From: Sinorhizobium shofinae
GTDB lineage: Bacteria; Pseudomonadota; Alphaproteobacteria; Rhizobiales; Rhizobiaceae
Assembly: GCA_001704765.1 (NCBI GenBank)
Contig: MBFK01000009.1
Span: 62,001-126,000, forward strand
Direction: 5' to 3'
Length of the DNA stretch: 64,000 nucleotides
In this document: positions 1 to 7,335 of the stretch, piece by piece
Numbering within the stretch: position 1 is the stretch's first letter
How the letters are laid out: every line of letters begins with the position of its first letter
Position numbers and translations under genes: made by a program
The notes under the pieces: model-generated
The model's input: the letters and a program-made list of their open reading frames with translations, nothing else
The model's database searches: none
What the model was told of the DNA's origin: nothing

Positions 1-1158
1 GTTGATCGTCAACCCGCGCGTCAGCCTGCGAAAGACCGGCAGATTGATGTTGAGGCCGATCGGCAGGTTGAGGCAGAGGCCCTGGTCGCGGCGGCTTTCC
101 GGCGCAAGCGCGATGCCGAGCTCCATCGCCTTGCGCTCGTTGTCGATCTCGACCTTGCGGCCCTGCCAGTACACCGCTCCGGCAGCGAGCGGATGGCGGC
201 CGTAGAGGCCGAGCGCGAATTCGCTGCGCCCTGCGCCGATCAGGCCATAAAGCCCGACGATCTCGCCGGCCCTGACGGAGAGCGATATGTCGCTGAAACC
301 GGGGCCGGAGAGGCCCCGCGTCTCGACGATCGTCTCGCCTAAGGCAAACTGCTCCTTGTGATAGATCTGCTCGATCGTGCGGTTGATCATCAGCGCGATC
401 AGTTCCGCCTCGTTCGTCTCCGAAATTGCGCGAGTGCCGACATGGGTGCCGTCGCGCAGCACCGATACGCGATCGGCGAGCTCGAAGACTTCTTCGAGCC
501 GATGGCTGATATAGACGATAGTGACGCCCTCGCTCTGCAGCCGGCGAATGAGGCGGAAAAGCTGGGCGGATTCCTGCCGCGTCAGATAGGCCGTCGGCTC
601 GTCGAAGATCAGGAAACGGGTGCCGCGCATCGCTGCGCGCGCGGTCGCGACAAGCTGCTGCTGTCCGATCGTCAGGCTACCGAGTGTCGCATCGGCTGGA
701 AGGTTGAAGCCGAGGTCGTCGAGAACGCCCTGGGCCGCATCCGTCATGGCGCGCTTGCGCATGACACCGCGGCGGTTCATCTCGTCGCCGAGGAACATAT
801 TTGCCGCCACGCTGAGATGCGGGCAGAGAACCACTTCCTGGTGAACAGCATTGATGCCGCGGGCGATCGCCTCGTTGGGGCTTGCGAGCAGGACCGGCTC
901 GCCTTGCCAGAACACCTCGCCGTCGGTCCGCGGAATGACGCCGGTCAGAAGCTTGATCAGCGTCGACTTGCCGGCGCCGTTTTCGCCGACGATCGCGTGG
1001 ATCTCCCCGGAGAGGAAGGTGATGGTCGCGGGCTTCAGCGCCTGGACGGCGCCATAGTTCTTCTGCAGGCCACGCAGTTCCAGGATCGGCTTGCCCTTCG
1101 GAACGGCCGCCTCGAGTTCACCCTCATGCCGGTGGCTGACCTCTTGAAGCCCTGTCAT
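1..1158 (-). CDS. sugar ABC transporter ATP-binding protein, CUT2 (RbsA/MglA) type, 3' end cut by window edge
   Basis: This is the cytoplasmic ATPase of a monosaccharide importer. It has the two-domain RbsA/MglA layout, and 386 codons are visible, so about 120 residues of the second domain lie beyond the left edge. The first domain has Walker A GENGAGKST (residues 58-66), a signature reading SLTIGQQQ (about 161-168) and Walker B LIFDEPTA (about 183-190). The second domain begins near residue 275. The ATG follows a strong Shine-Dalgarno (AAGGAGGG) at 1161-1170. It is co-directional with the binding-protein gene 113 bp upstream, so the permease gene is probably just off the left edge. The substrate cannot be read from this sequence; the neighbouring catabolic genes suggest a sugar or deoxysugar. 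Confidence 0.93.
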   Translation of the reverse strand, partial: MTGLQEVSHRHEGELEAAVPKGKPILELRGLQKNYGAVQALKPATITFLSGEIHAIVGENGAGKSTLIKLLTGVIPRTDGEVFWQGEPVLLASPNEAIARGINAVHQEVVLCPHLSVAANMFLGDEMNRRGVMRKRAMTDAAQGVLDDLGFNLPADATLGSLTIGQQQLVATARAAMRGTRFLIFDEPTAYLTRQESAQLFRLIRRLQSEGVTIVYISHRLEEVFELADRVSVLRDGTHVGTRAISETNEAELIALMINRTIEQIYHKEQFALGETIVETRGLSGPGFSDISLSVRAGEIVGLYGLIGAGRSEFALGLYGRHPLAAGAVYWQGRKVEIDNERKAMELGIALAPESRRDQGLCLNLPIGLNINLPVFRRLTRGLTIN

Positions 1159-1271
1159 ATTACCCTCCTTACATGCCGGTCCGCGACGGCCCGCTCCTCC
1201 TGCCGGCCGTCGCGCGCCAAAGACAGCTCGTGGCGCAGGACACCCAAACGCCACGACGCATTAGCGACAGG

Positions 1272-2261
1272 TCAATTGACCTTCGGGTTCAGGAGCGCGT
1301 CGATCTTCGGCTCGGCCATGTTGGCCTTGGTGACCAGGTTCGCGCCGGTATCGACATTGGCCTCGACCTTTTCGCCCTTCGAAACGGCAAGCGCCGTCTT
1401 CACGCCATCATAACCCATGCGATAGGGATCCTGCACGACAAGGCCGGCGAGCACGCCTTCCTTGAGGAAGCCGACTGTCTTTTCGTCGCTGTCGAAGCCG
1501 ATGACCTTGATCTTGTCGCCGAGCTTGTTCTCGGCAATCGCCTGGCCGGCTCCCTGCGCCATGATCAGGTTGGAGGCGAAGACGCCGACGAGATTGGGAT
1601 TGGCGGTGATCAGGTCGGTCATGATGTTGAGGCCGGTCGTTGCCTGGCCATCGGCATATTTATCGGCGACGACCTTGAGGCCCGGATACTTGGTCTTGAC
1701 CTGATCCAGGAAGCCTTCGCGGCGCTGGTCGAGCGAGCCGACGCCGGGCAGGCTGGTGACGATGGCGATCTCGCCCTCTTCCTTGCCGGTCGCTTCCTTG
1801 ACCGCGGCGGCAAGGCCGTCGGCGGCAATGCGGCCGCCCTGGACGTTGTCGGTCGTCAGGAACGAGGTAAATGCCTTCGAATCGGCGCCCGAATCGATGC
1901 CGATGATTGGCACCGCCTTGGCTGCCTCGTCGATCGGCTTGCCGAGCGCCTTGAACTCGGTCGGGGCGATGACGACCGCGGCCGGCGCGCCGGCGACGGC
2001 GTTCTCAAGGATGCTGATCTGGCCGTTGATGTCGGATTCGGACTGCGCGCCGAGTTCTGGCACATTGACGCCGAGGTCCTTGCCGGCGGCACGCGCGCCC
2101 GCCAGCACGATCTGCCAATAGAAGGAGGTGGTGTCCTTCACGATGATCGGGATGGTGACGTCCTGCGCGAAAGACGGCACCGGCGCCATGGCGGCGAAGA
2201 AGGCTGCGCCGGCAAGCGCGTTGAAGGCGCGGCGGGAAATAATGCGTCTGGCAATGCTCAT
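1272..2261 (-). CDS. periplasmic sugar-binding protein of ABC transporter (Peripla_BP_4 type)
   Basis: A 329-residue solute-binding protein that would capture a sugar in the periplasm and deliver it to the CUT2 transporter encoded downstream. The N-terminus has an Arg-rich start, a hydrophobic stretch and an Ala-x-Ala-like cleavage region ending in SFAQD near residue 31, a typical Sec signal peptide. The mature part resembles ribose/xylose-type binding proteins (for example DTTSFYW near the start and VIGFDSDEKT in the second lobe). I chose the ATG at 2261, which follows AGAGGAGAAACCTG. An in-frame start at 2285 would add eight residues ahead of the signal peptide. A 10-bp motif shared with the uxaA/gntR intergenic region lies about 70 bp upstream and may be the operator of the nearby GntR regulator. 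Confidence 0.93.
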   Translation of the reverse strand: MSIARRIISRRAFNALAGAAFFAAMAPVPSFAQDVTIPIIVKDTTSFYWQIVLAGARAAGKDLGVNVPELGAQSESDINGQISILENAVAGAPAAVVIAPTEFKALGKPIDEAAKAVPIIGIDSGADSKAFTSFLTTDNVQGGRIAADGLAAAVKEATGKEEGEIAIVTSLPGVGSLDQRREGFLDQVKTKYPGLKVVADKYADGQATTGLNIMTDLITANPNLVGVFASNLIMAQGAGQAIAENKLGDKIKVIGFDSDEKTVGFLKEGVLAGLVVQDPYRMGYDGVKTALAVSKGEKVEANVDTGANLVTKANMAEPKIDALLNPKVN

Positions 2262-2328
2262 CAGGTTTCTCCTCTCAAGTAACACCCTGTTCCGTTATCG
2301 AGCCCGATCCGCCAGGTGTTTGCAGATC

Positions 2329-2353
2329 GTCTTTTATCAATAAAAAACATTTC
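2329..2353. promoter_or_regulatory. candidate operator upstream of the sugar-binding protein gene
   Basis: Positions 2330-2339 read GTCTTTTATC. The same ten bases occur at 5090-5099 in the uxaA/gntR intergenic region. In both places they are followed by an A-rich stretch and then TTTCG. This copy sits 69-78 bp upstream of the binding-protein start codon. That two co-oriented operons of one cluster share the motif suggests a common regulator, most simply the GntR protein encoded at 5388-6266; this is inference. Confidence 0.4.
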
Positions 2354-2467
2354 GGCACGCTAATTCAGGCAAGTCGAATTGGCAAGTCCTATTGGCCGGT
2401 TCCGTTTATTGCGTTCCTCCATGACGCAAGAAGGATTGCCCGCCACCCTCGGCAGCGGGCCTGGACA

Positions 2468-3487
2468 TCAGACCCGCACGGCCTCCGCTCCGAGCGCGGA
2501 CGCAACGAGCGTGTAAGGCTCGAAGGCGGCGAAATCCTCCGCCGTTACCGTCCTTTGGGTCAGTTCCATGTTCCGCTCGAGGCTCGAAGGCTTGGCGGTG
2601 CCGAGCAGGACCGAGGCGACCTCAGGATTGGCGAGCGGGAACTGGAGGGCAGGTGCGGCGAGCGGCAGGCCGCGCTCGCTGGCAATCCGCTCCATCGCCG
2701 CAACCTTCGCCCGGACCTCTTCCGTCGCCGGCATATAGTCGAAATGTGCCCCCTCCACCGGGCCGGTGGCGAGGATGCCGGAATTGAAGACGCCACCGAC
2801 GACGAGCGAGGTCCCTTTCTTCTCGCAGAGCGGAATGAGCTCCGCGACGGCTGATCGATCGAGAAGCGTGTAGCGGCCGGCAAGCAGGATGCAGTCGATA
2901 TCCGCATGGCGCATCACGTCGAGGCAGACGGGCACCTCGTTGATGCCCAGGCCATAGGCCGAAATGGCGCCGCTCGATTTCAGCTCCTCCAGCGCCTTCA
3001 GCCCGGAATCCAGCAATTGTCGGAGATAGACGGCGTTCTTCGCAGCACCATGGGTGTAACCGCCGATGTCGTGGACATAGACAATGTCGATGCGGTTGAG
3101 GCCGAGGCGGGCGTAGCTGAACTCCACCGACCGCATGATCGCGTCATAGCCGTAATCATAGGTGACGTCGAAATTCAGCGCCTTGACGTAGGAATAGTCG
3201 GGGACCTTGTCCTGCGGGACCGGGTGAAGCAGGCGGCCGACCTTCGTCGAGAGCACGTAGCTGTCGCGCGGCTTGTCGCGCAGGAAATCGCCGACCCGTC
3301 GCTCGGCAAGTCCGAGCCCATAATAGGGCGCCGTGTCGAAATAGCGGATGCCCGCAGCCCAAGCGGCGTCGAGCGTCGCCATGGCCGCTTCGCGCGTGCA
3401 CTCGCGATAGAGTCCTCCGAGCCCTGCGGTACCGAAGCTGTATTCGGTCACCTTGAGGTCCGTCCGGCCTATATTTCTCGTCTGCAT
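2468..3487 (-). CDS. aldo/keto reductase (aldose/L-fucose dehydrogenase-like)
   Basis: A 339-residue cytoplasmic AKR-superfamily oxidoreductase. The catalytic tetrad is readable: Asp51 in RYFDTAPYYG, Tyr56, Lys82 in STKVGR and His139 in YVHDIGGY. The start is strongly supported by GGAGGGAGGAGACAAGGA just ahead of the ATG. The N-terminal GRTDLKVTEYSFGTAGLGG resembles the branch containing D-threo-aldose (L-fucose) 1-dehydrogenases and pyridoxal 4-dehydrogenase. The likely role is oxidation of an aldose to its lactone, the first step of a non-phosphorylative pathway. It lies 42 bp downstream of the UxaA-type dehydratase gene and is probably in its operon. The family is certain; the substrate is inferred from context only. 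Confidence 0.88.
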   Translation of the reverse strand: MQTRNIGRTDLKVTEYSFGTAGLGGLYRECTREAAMATLDAAWAAGIRYFDTAPYYGLGLAERRVGDFLRDKPRDSYVLSTKVGRLLHPVPQDKVPDYSYVKALNFDVTYDYGYDAIMRSVEFSYARLGLNRIDIVYVHDIGGYTHGAAKNAVYLRQLLDSGLKALEELKSSGAISAYGLGINEVPVCLDVMRHADIDCILLAGRYTLLDRSAVAELIPLCEKKGTSLVVGGVFNSGILATGPVEGAHFDYMPATEEVRAKVAAMERIASERGLPLAAPALQFPLANPEVASVLLGTAKPSSLERNMELTQRTVTAEDFAAFEPYTLVASALGAEAVRV

Positions 3488-3529
3488 TCCTTGTCTCCTC
3501 CCTCCAAGGATGCGCCGCTTTTCAGTCCG

Positions 3530-5035
3530 TCAGAGGGTCGCCCCCAGATGCCAGGGGACGAACTCATTGTCGCCGTAACCGAAAAGTTCGCTCTTGGTCT
3601 TGCGGCCAGAGGCCGTGTCGATGATCAGGTCGAAGATCCGGCGCCCAAGCTCGGCGATAGTCGCTTCGCCAGAAGCGATCACGCCGCAATCGATATCCAT
3701 GTCTTCTTCCATGGCGCGATAGAGTGCCGTGTTGCTGGTCAGCTTGATCGACGGCGCCGGGCGACAGCCGAAGCAACTGCCGCGGCCGGTCGTGAAGGCG
3801 ATGACATTGGCGCCGCCGGCAACCTGGCCGGTCGCCGACACCGGGTCGTAGCCGGGCGTATCCATGAAGACCAAGCCCTGCTCGGTCACGCGTTCCCCGT
3901 AGTTGTAGACGGCGGTCAACGGCGAACGTCCGCCCTTGGCAACGGCGCCGAGCGACTTTTCCAGGATCGTCGTCAGGCCACCGCGCTTGTTGCCCGGTGA
4001 AGGATTGTTATCGAGCGAGGCGCCGTGCATCTCAACGTAATTTTCCCACCAGGAGATCAGCCCGTCGAGCTTCACAGCCACCGCCTCGTCGACGGCGCGG
4101 CTGCGCAGCAGATGTTCGGCACCGTAGATCTCCGAGGTCTCGGACAGGATCGCGGTGCCGCCGGCACCGGCGAGGATATCGACAGCGGCGCCGAGCGCCG
4201 GGTTCGCCGTGATGCCGGAAAGGCCGTCCGAGCCACCGCACTGCAGCCCGACGACGATCTCGCTCACCGGAATCGGCACGCGACGGGCCGTCGCCACCTC
4301 CTTGGCGATTTCCTCGAGAACGCCAAGGGCGCGCTCGACCGAGCGGCGCGAGCCGCCCGCCTCCTGGATGTTGAAATGCCGCTTTTCCGCGCCGGAGCCG
4401 CTCTGGCCGTAGAGCGTCAGCTGGTTGACCTCGCAGCCGAGCCCGACCATCAGCGCGCCGCCGAAATTGGCATGGCGGGCATAGCCGGCAAGCGTGCGGT
4501 GCAGGTTCTTCATCCCGTCGCCGCTCGACGACATTCCGCAACCCTGGTCGTGCACGATCGGCACGAATCCGTCGATGCCCTCGTAGCGGGGCAGAATGCG
4601 CCGGTTGGCCTCTTCGGCAATGGCGCGACAGACGGTGGTGGAACAGTTCACGCTGGCGATGATGCCGACATAGTTGCGGGTCGCGGCACGGCCGTCGGCC
4701 CGCCGGTAACCGAGGAAGGTGCGCGCCTTGTCGGCCGCGCTTGCAGCTTCCGGCGGCACCGGCGCACCGATCGCCAACCGGTCCTGGTCAAAGGCGAGAT
4801 TGTGGGAATGCACATGTTCGCCGGCAGCGATGTCGCGCGTGGCGCGGCCAATCGCCTGGGCATATTTGATGACCGGCTCGCCGGCCGGGATCGGTCGGAT
4901 CGCCGCCTTGTGACCAGCTTCGATCCGCGCCGTTGACTTTTGCCCGCCGGGCAGTGTTTCGCCTGGCTCGATCGCCACCGTGGCGACAGCGACATTATCC
5001 TCCGGCGAAAGAAGGATCGAAGACGGTGCAGACAA
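3530..5035 (-). CDS. UxaA/GarD-family sugar-acid dehydratase (altronate dehydratase-like)
   Basis: A 501-residue protein with an N-terminal SAF domain (about residues 1-95, as in the separate UxaA N-terminal domain) fused to the UxaA catalytic domain. Metal-binding features include QGCGMSSSGD, LGCEVN, the CGGSDGLSG loop and a C-terminal GRGSCFGC. The family dehydrates sugar acids such as altronate or galactarate to 2-keto-3-deoxy acids in the cytoplasm. No in-frame ATG fits the N-terminus. I take the TTG at 5033-5035, about 8 bp downstream of a GGGAGA, as the start; this is the least certain boundary in the cluster. It is divergent from the GntR regulator and upstream of the aldo/keto reductase. 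Its exact substrate is unknown; L-fuconate or a similar acid would fit the neighbours. Confidence 0.88.
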   Translation of the reverse strand: MSAPSSILLSPEDNVAVATVAIEPGETLPGGQKSTARIEAGHKAAIRPIPAGEPVIKYAQAIGRATRDIAAGEHVHSHNLAFDQDRLAIGAPVPPEAASAADKARTFLGYRRADGRAATRNYVGIIASVNCSTTVCRAIAEEANRRILPRYEGIDGFVPIVHDQGCGMSSSGDGMKNLHRTLAGYARHANFGGALMVGLGCEVNQLTLYGQSGSGAEKRHFNIQEAGGSRRSVERALGVLEEIAKEVATARRVPIPVSEIVVGLQCGGSDGLSGITANPALGAAVDILAGAGGTAILSETSEIYGAEHLLRSRAVDEAVAVKLDGLISWWENYVEMHGASLDNNPSPGNKRGGLTTILEKSLGAVAKGGRSPLTAVYNYGERVTEQGLVFMDTPGYDPVSATGQVAGGANVIAFTTGRGSCFGCRPAPSIKLTSNTALYRAMEEDMDIDCGVIASGEATIAELGRRIFDLIIDTASGRKTKSELFGYGDNEFVPWHLGATL

Positions 5036-5088
5036 TCTCTGGCTCTCCCGGAACGGCTTTCACGGGATGCGACCCCGTGCTTTGATTT

Positions 5089-5111
5089 TGTCTTTTATCT
5101 ACAATAGACAG
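5089..5111. promoter_or_regulatory. candidate GntR operator between uxaA-like gene and gntR
   Basis: TGTCT at 5089-5093 and AGACA at 5106-5110 form an imperfect dyad with 12 bases between the arms. Inside is GTCTTTTATC (5090-5099), identical to ten bases upstream of the sugar-binding protein gene. The site is 54-76 bp upstream of the TTG start of the dehydratase gene, a plausible place for repressor binding. Assignment to the adjacent GntR protein is inference. Confidence 0.42.
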
Positions 5112-5255
5112 AATTTCGTCAACGGGTATTATGGCTGTTGTCGCAACAAGGATGCCGATGCTCTCACTCGATGACGGCATAGGAAAGGCATGAAGAGAGA
5201 CAGTCTCGACGGATTCTGCGACCGACCCCCGAGACAAACCGGCGCTGCCGGGCTA

Positions 5256-5350
5256 CTGCATGTTTCCTTAAATCGGAGCCGATTTAAAACATGCAGCAAT
5301 TCAAAGTGCTACAGCGACCTTTGTGCGTCTGATAAGACGCACGGCGCTGA
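5256..5350. repeat. dispersed rhizobial double-palindrome (RIME-like) element
   Basis: Two inverted repeats lie close together. The first has outer arms CTGCATGTTT (5256-5265) and AAACATGCAG (5287-5296), with inner arms TTAAATCGG and CCGATTTAA. The second has arms GTGCGTCT (5323-5330) and AGACGCAC (5335-5342). From memory, this arrangement, including the CAGCAATTCAAAGTGCTACA link, occurs many times between genes in Sinorhizobium genomes and resembles RIME-type intergenic mosaic elements. It lies upstream of gntR and would form strong RNA hairpins if transcribed. Confidence 0.7.
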
Positions 5351-5387
5351 AGATGACCCAACAAACTTCAATCGGCCGGATCATTCC

Positions 5388-6266
5388 ATGGCGAAGCAGA
5401 ACACCGTCTTCAAGGATGCCTTCAACCGCTGCCTCACGCTGCTTTCGGAAACATCCGCGCTGCCTTCCGAACCGGAGCTCGGGCAGGCGCTCGGCGTCAG
5501 CCGCACGACGGTTCGTGCCATCCTGTCGCGGTGCGAAGAGGTCAAGCTCATCAGCTGGGACAAGCGCCGCAAGATCGTGCTGAGACGTCCGGAGCCTTCC
5601 GACTATTTCCCGACCGAGGAAACCGATTCGCTCGCCGAGAGAATCGAACGCAGCTTCATGCGCCGGATTCTGGCGGGCGGTGCCGAGCCCGGCATGCAGA
5701 TCAACGAGCTCGAACTGGCGCGCGAGATCGGCACCGGAACGACGAGCGTGCGCGAATTCCTGATCCGCTTCAGCCGCTTCGGCCTGATCGAGAAACGGCC
5801 GAACAGCCATTGGGTGCTCAAGGGATTCACTCGCGAGTTCGCGCTCGAGCTGACGGAGGTGCGGGAGATGTTCGAGCTTCGCTCGGCCGCTCGCTTTGTC
5901 ACCCTACCGGAGAACGACCCCGCCTGGGCCGAACTGAAGCAGATCGAGGCGGTACATCGCGAAATCCTTGCCGACATCGACAATCGCTACAGGGAATTTT
6001 CCGAGCTCGACGAGCGCTTTCACCTCTTAGTGCACAAATCGTCGAGCAACCGCTTCATCGTCGATTTCTACGACGTCATCGCGATCGTTTTCCACTATCA
6101 TTACCAGTGGAACAAGGCGAATGCGCGAGAGCGCAACGCCCGGGCGATGGAGGAGCATCTCGCCTATATCGCGGCCCTTCAGTCGCGCGACCCGAAGCAG
6201 GCAGAACAGGCCTGCCGCCGGCACCTGAAGTCGGCGCGCGAGACCCTGCTGCAGTCGATTCCTTAG
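5388..6266 (+). CDS. GntR-family transcriptional regulator with two winged-helix regions and an FCD domain
   Basis: A 292-residue DNA-binding regulator. An FCD ligand-binding domain (about residues 155-290) carries the His/Asp pattern of metal-binding FCD proteins (DERFHLLVH, EEHLAYIAAL, RRHLKSARE). Unusually, two helix-turn-helix-like segments precede it: ELGQALGVSRTTVRAIL near residues 31-47 and ELAREIGTGTTSVREFL near 107-123, whereas a normal GntR/FCD protein has one. I chose the ATG at 5388 because residues upstream of it do not look coding; its Shine-Dalgarno is weak. It is divergent from the dehydratase gene and convergent with the aldolase gene 22 bp away, so it most likely controls this sugar cluster. 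Confidence 0.9.
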   Translation: MAKQNTVFKDAFNRCLTLLSETSALPSEPELGQALGVSRTTVRAILSRCEEVKLISWDKRRKIVLRRPEPSDYFPTEETDSLAERIERSFMRRILAGGAEPGMQINELELAREIGTGTTSVREFLIRFSRFGLIEKRPNSHWVLKGFTREFALELTEVREMFELRSAARFVTLPENDPAWAELKQIEAVHREILADIDNRYREFSELDERFHLLVHKSSSNRFIVDFYDVIAIVFHYHYQWNKANARERNARAMEEHLAYIAALQSRDPKQAEQACRRHLKSARETLLQSIP

Positions 6267-6288
6267 CACGTGCCGCGCAAAATGCCGA

Positions 6289-7089
6289 TCAGTAGCCGGA
6301 TTCAGTTCGCACCGGCTCGGCCTCTCCGAGAAATTCGCGACGTAACCGCTCCGTCGCGCTGACGAGCAAGGTCACATCGGTGCCGATCGCCATGAAGTCG
6401 GCGCCGAGATCACGGTAGTCGCGCGCCTGCACGGGATCGAGGGTCATGATGCCGCGCGCCTTGCCGGCCTTGTGGATGCGCGCGAAGGCATCGACGATAG
6501 CGGCCCGGACCTCCTGGTGGGCGGGATTTCCAAGATGGCCCATATCGGCAGCAAGGTCCGAGGGGCCGATGAACAGGCCATCGACACCGTCCAGTGCGGC
6601 AATCTCATCGATCGCAGCCAAGCCTGCCCGGCTCTCGATCTGCAGGATGAGGCAGATCTCGTCATTGGCATTCTTCAGATAATCCGTTATGCGCCCGAAA
6701 TTCGTGGCGCGCCCGAGGGCGGCGCCGACCCCGCGAATACCATGCGGCGGGTAGCGGACGGCGCGGACCAGCTGCTGCGCCTGCTCGACATTGTCGACCA
6801 TCGGGATGAGCAGGGTCTGGACGCCGGTGTCGAGGGCCTGCTTGATCAGGGCGGTATCGCCGACCGGCAGGCGTACGATCGGATGACTGCCGCGGCCGGC
6901 GATGGCGCGATATTGCGCGGCAAGCAGCGGCAGGTCGTTCGGCGCATGTTCGCCGTCGATCAGCAGCCAGTCATAGCCGCTGCCGCCCACCACCTCGGCG
7001 GCATAGGGGCTGGCAAGCGCCACCCACAGGCCGAGCTGGAAACGGCCTTCGCGGATCGCAGCTTTGAAGGGGTTCTTGGGGGCCGGCAT
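6289..7089 (-). CDS. HpcH/HpaI-family 2-keto-3-deoxy-acid aldolase
   Basis: A 266-residue class II (metal-dependent) aldolase of the HpcH/HpaI family, which cleaves 2-keto-3-deoxy acids to pyruvate plus an aldehyde. Family features visible are LLIDGEHAPND, QIESRAGL with the metal-binding Glu, and the GPSDLAADMG loop. The ATG at 7089 is preceded by GAAGGAGAAATC; an in-frame start at 7122 would only add an unlikely leader. It lies downstream of the gabD-type gene in the same direction and would produce the aldehyde that enzyme could oxidise. If the pathway handles a 6-deoxysugar, the products would be pyruvate and lactaldehyde; this is inference. Confidence 0.9.
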   Translation of the reverse strand: MPAPKNPFKAAIREGRFQLGLWVALASPYAAEVVGGSGYDWLLIDGEHAPNDLPLLAAQYRAIAGRGSHPIVRLPVGDTALIKQALDTGVQTLLIPMVDNVEQAQQLVRAVRYPPHGIRGVGAALGRATNFGRITDYLKNANDEICLILQIESRAGLAAIDEIAALDGVDGLFIGPSDLAADMGHLGNPAHQEVRAAIVDAFARIHKAGKARGIMTLDPVQARDYRDLGADFMAIGTDVTLLVSATERLRREFLGEAEPVRTESGY

Positions 7090-7160
7090 GATCGATTTCT
7101 CCTTCAGCGTCAGGACCTGCACATTCCATTCTGCCGGACAACGGTTTTTCGCTCTATCCG

Positions 7161-7223
7161 CCCCTCATCCGCCTGCCGGCACCTTCTCCCCGCCTGCGGG
7201 GGAGAGAGGCTGAGGGTGAGGGG
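7161..7223. repeat. dispersed GC-rich palindromic repeat
   Basis: The segment starts CCCCTCATCC and ends GGTGAGGGG, with an internal hairpin CTCCCCGCC/GGGGGAG. From memory this sequence type recurs in intergenic regions of Sinorhizobium genomes. It lies between the gabD-type gene and the aldolase gene, both read leftwards, so it would be transcribed if they form one operon and could set the relative mRNA level of the two genes. Confidence 0.6.
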
Positions 7224-7280
7224 CAATTCCCCTCCAGGTCGTCAGAATCGATCACGAAGACTAACGTTTTAGCGGCAAAA

Positions 7281-7310
7281 GAAAAACCGGCCAGAGTTTT
7301 CTGGCCGGTT
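7281..7310 (-). terminator. Rho-independent terminator of the gabD-type gene
   Basis: Perfect 10-bp arms AACCGGCCAG (7285-7294) and CTGGCCGGTT (7301-7310) have a six-base loop and are followed on the minus strand by a T run (7287-7281). It lies 25 bp past the stop codon of the aldehyde dehydrogenase gene, so the aldolase gene downstream probably has its own promoter or depends on read-through. Confidence 0.85.
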
Positions 7311-7335
7311 GGTGGCATGTCGCCAAAGCGCCCCC

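Larger units (their letters stand above)
5036..5387. other. 352-bp divergent intergenic region
   Basis: This gap separates the left-reading dehydratase gene from the right-reading gntR. It holds the dyad at 5089-5110 and, at 5256-5350, a dispersed double-palindrome repeat. Reading frames crossing it do not look coding. No confident sigma-70 promoter could be picked for either gene. Confidence 0.7.

Noticed and set aside
358-2282. Rightward frames of 351 and 369 codons
   Set aside because: Shadows of the ABC ATPase and binding-protein genes.
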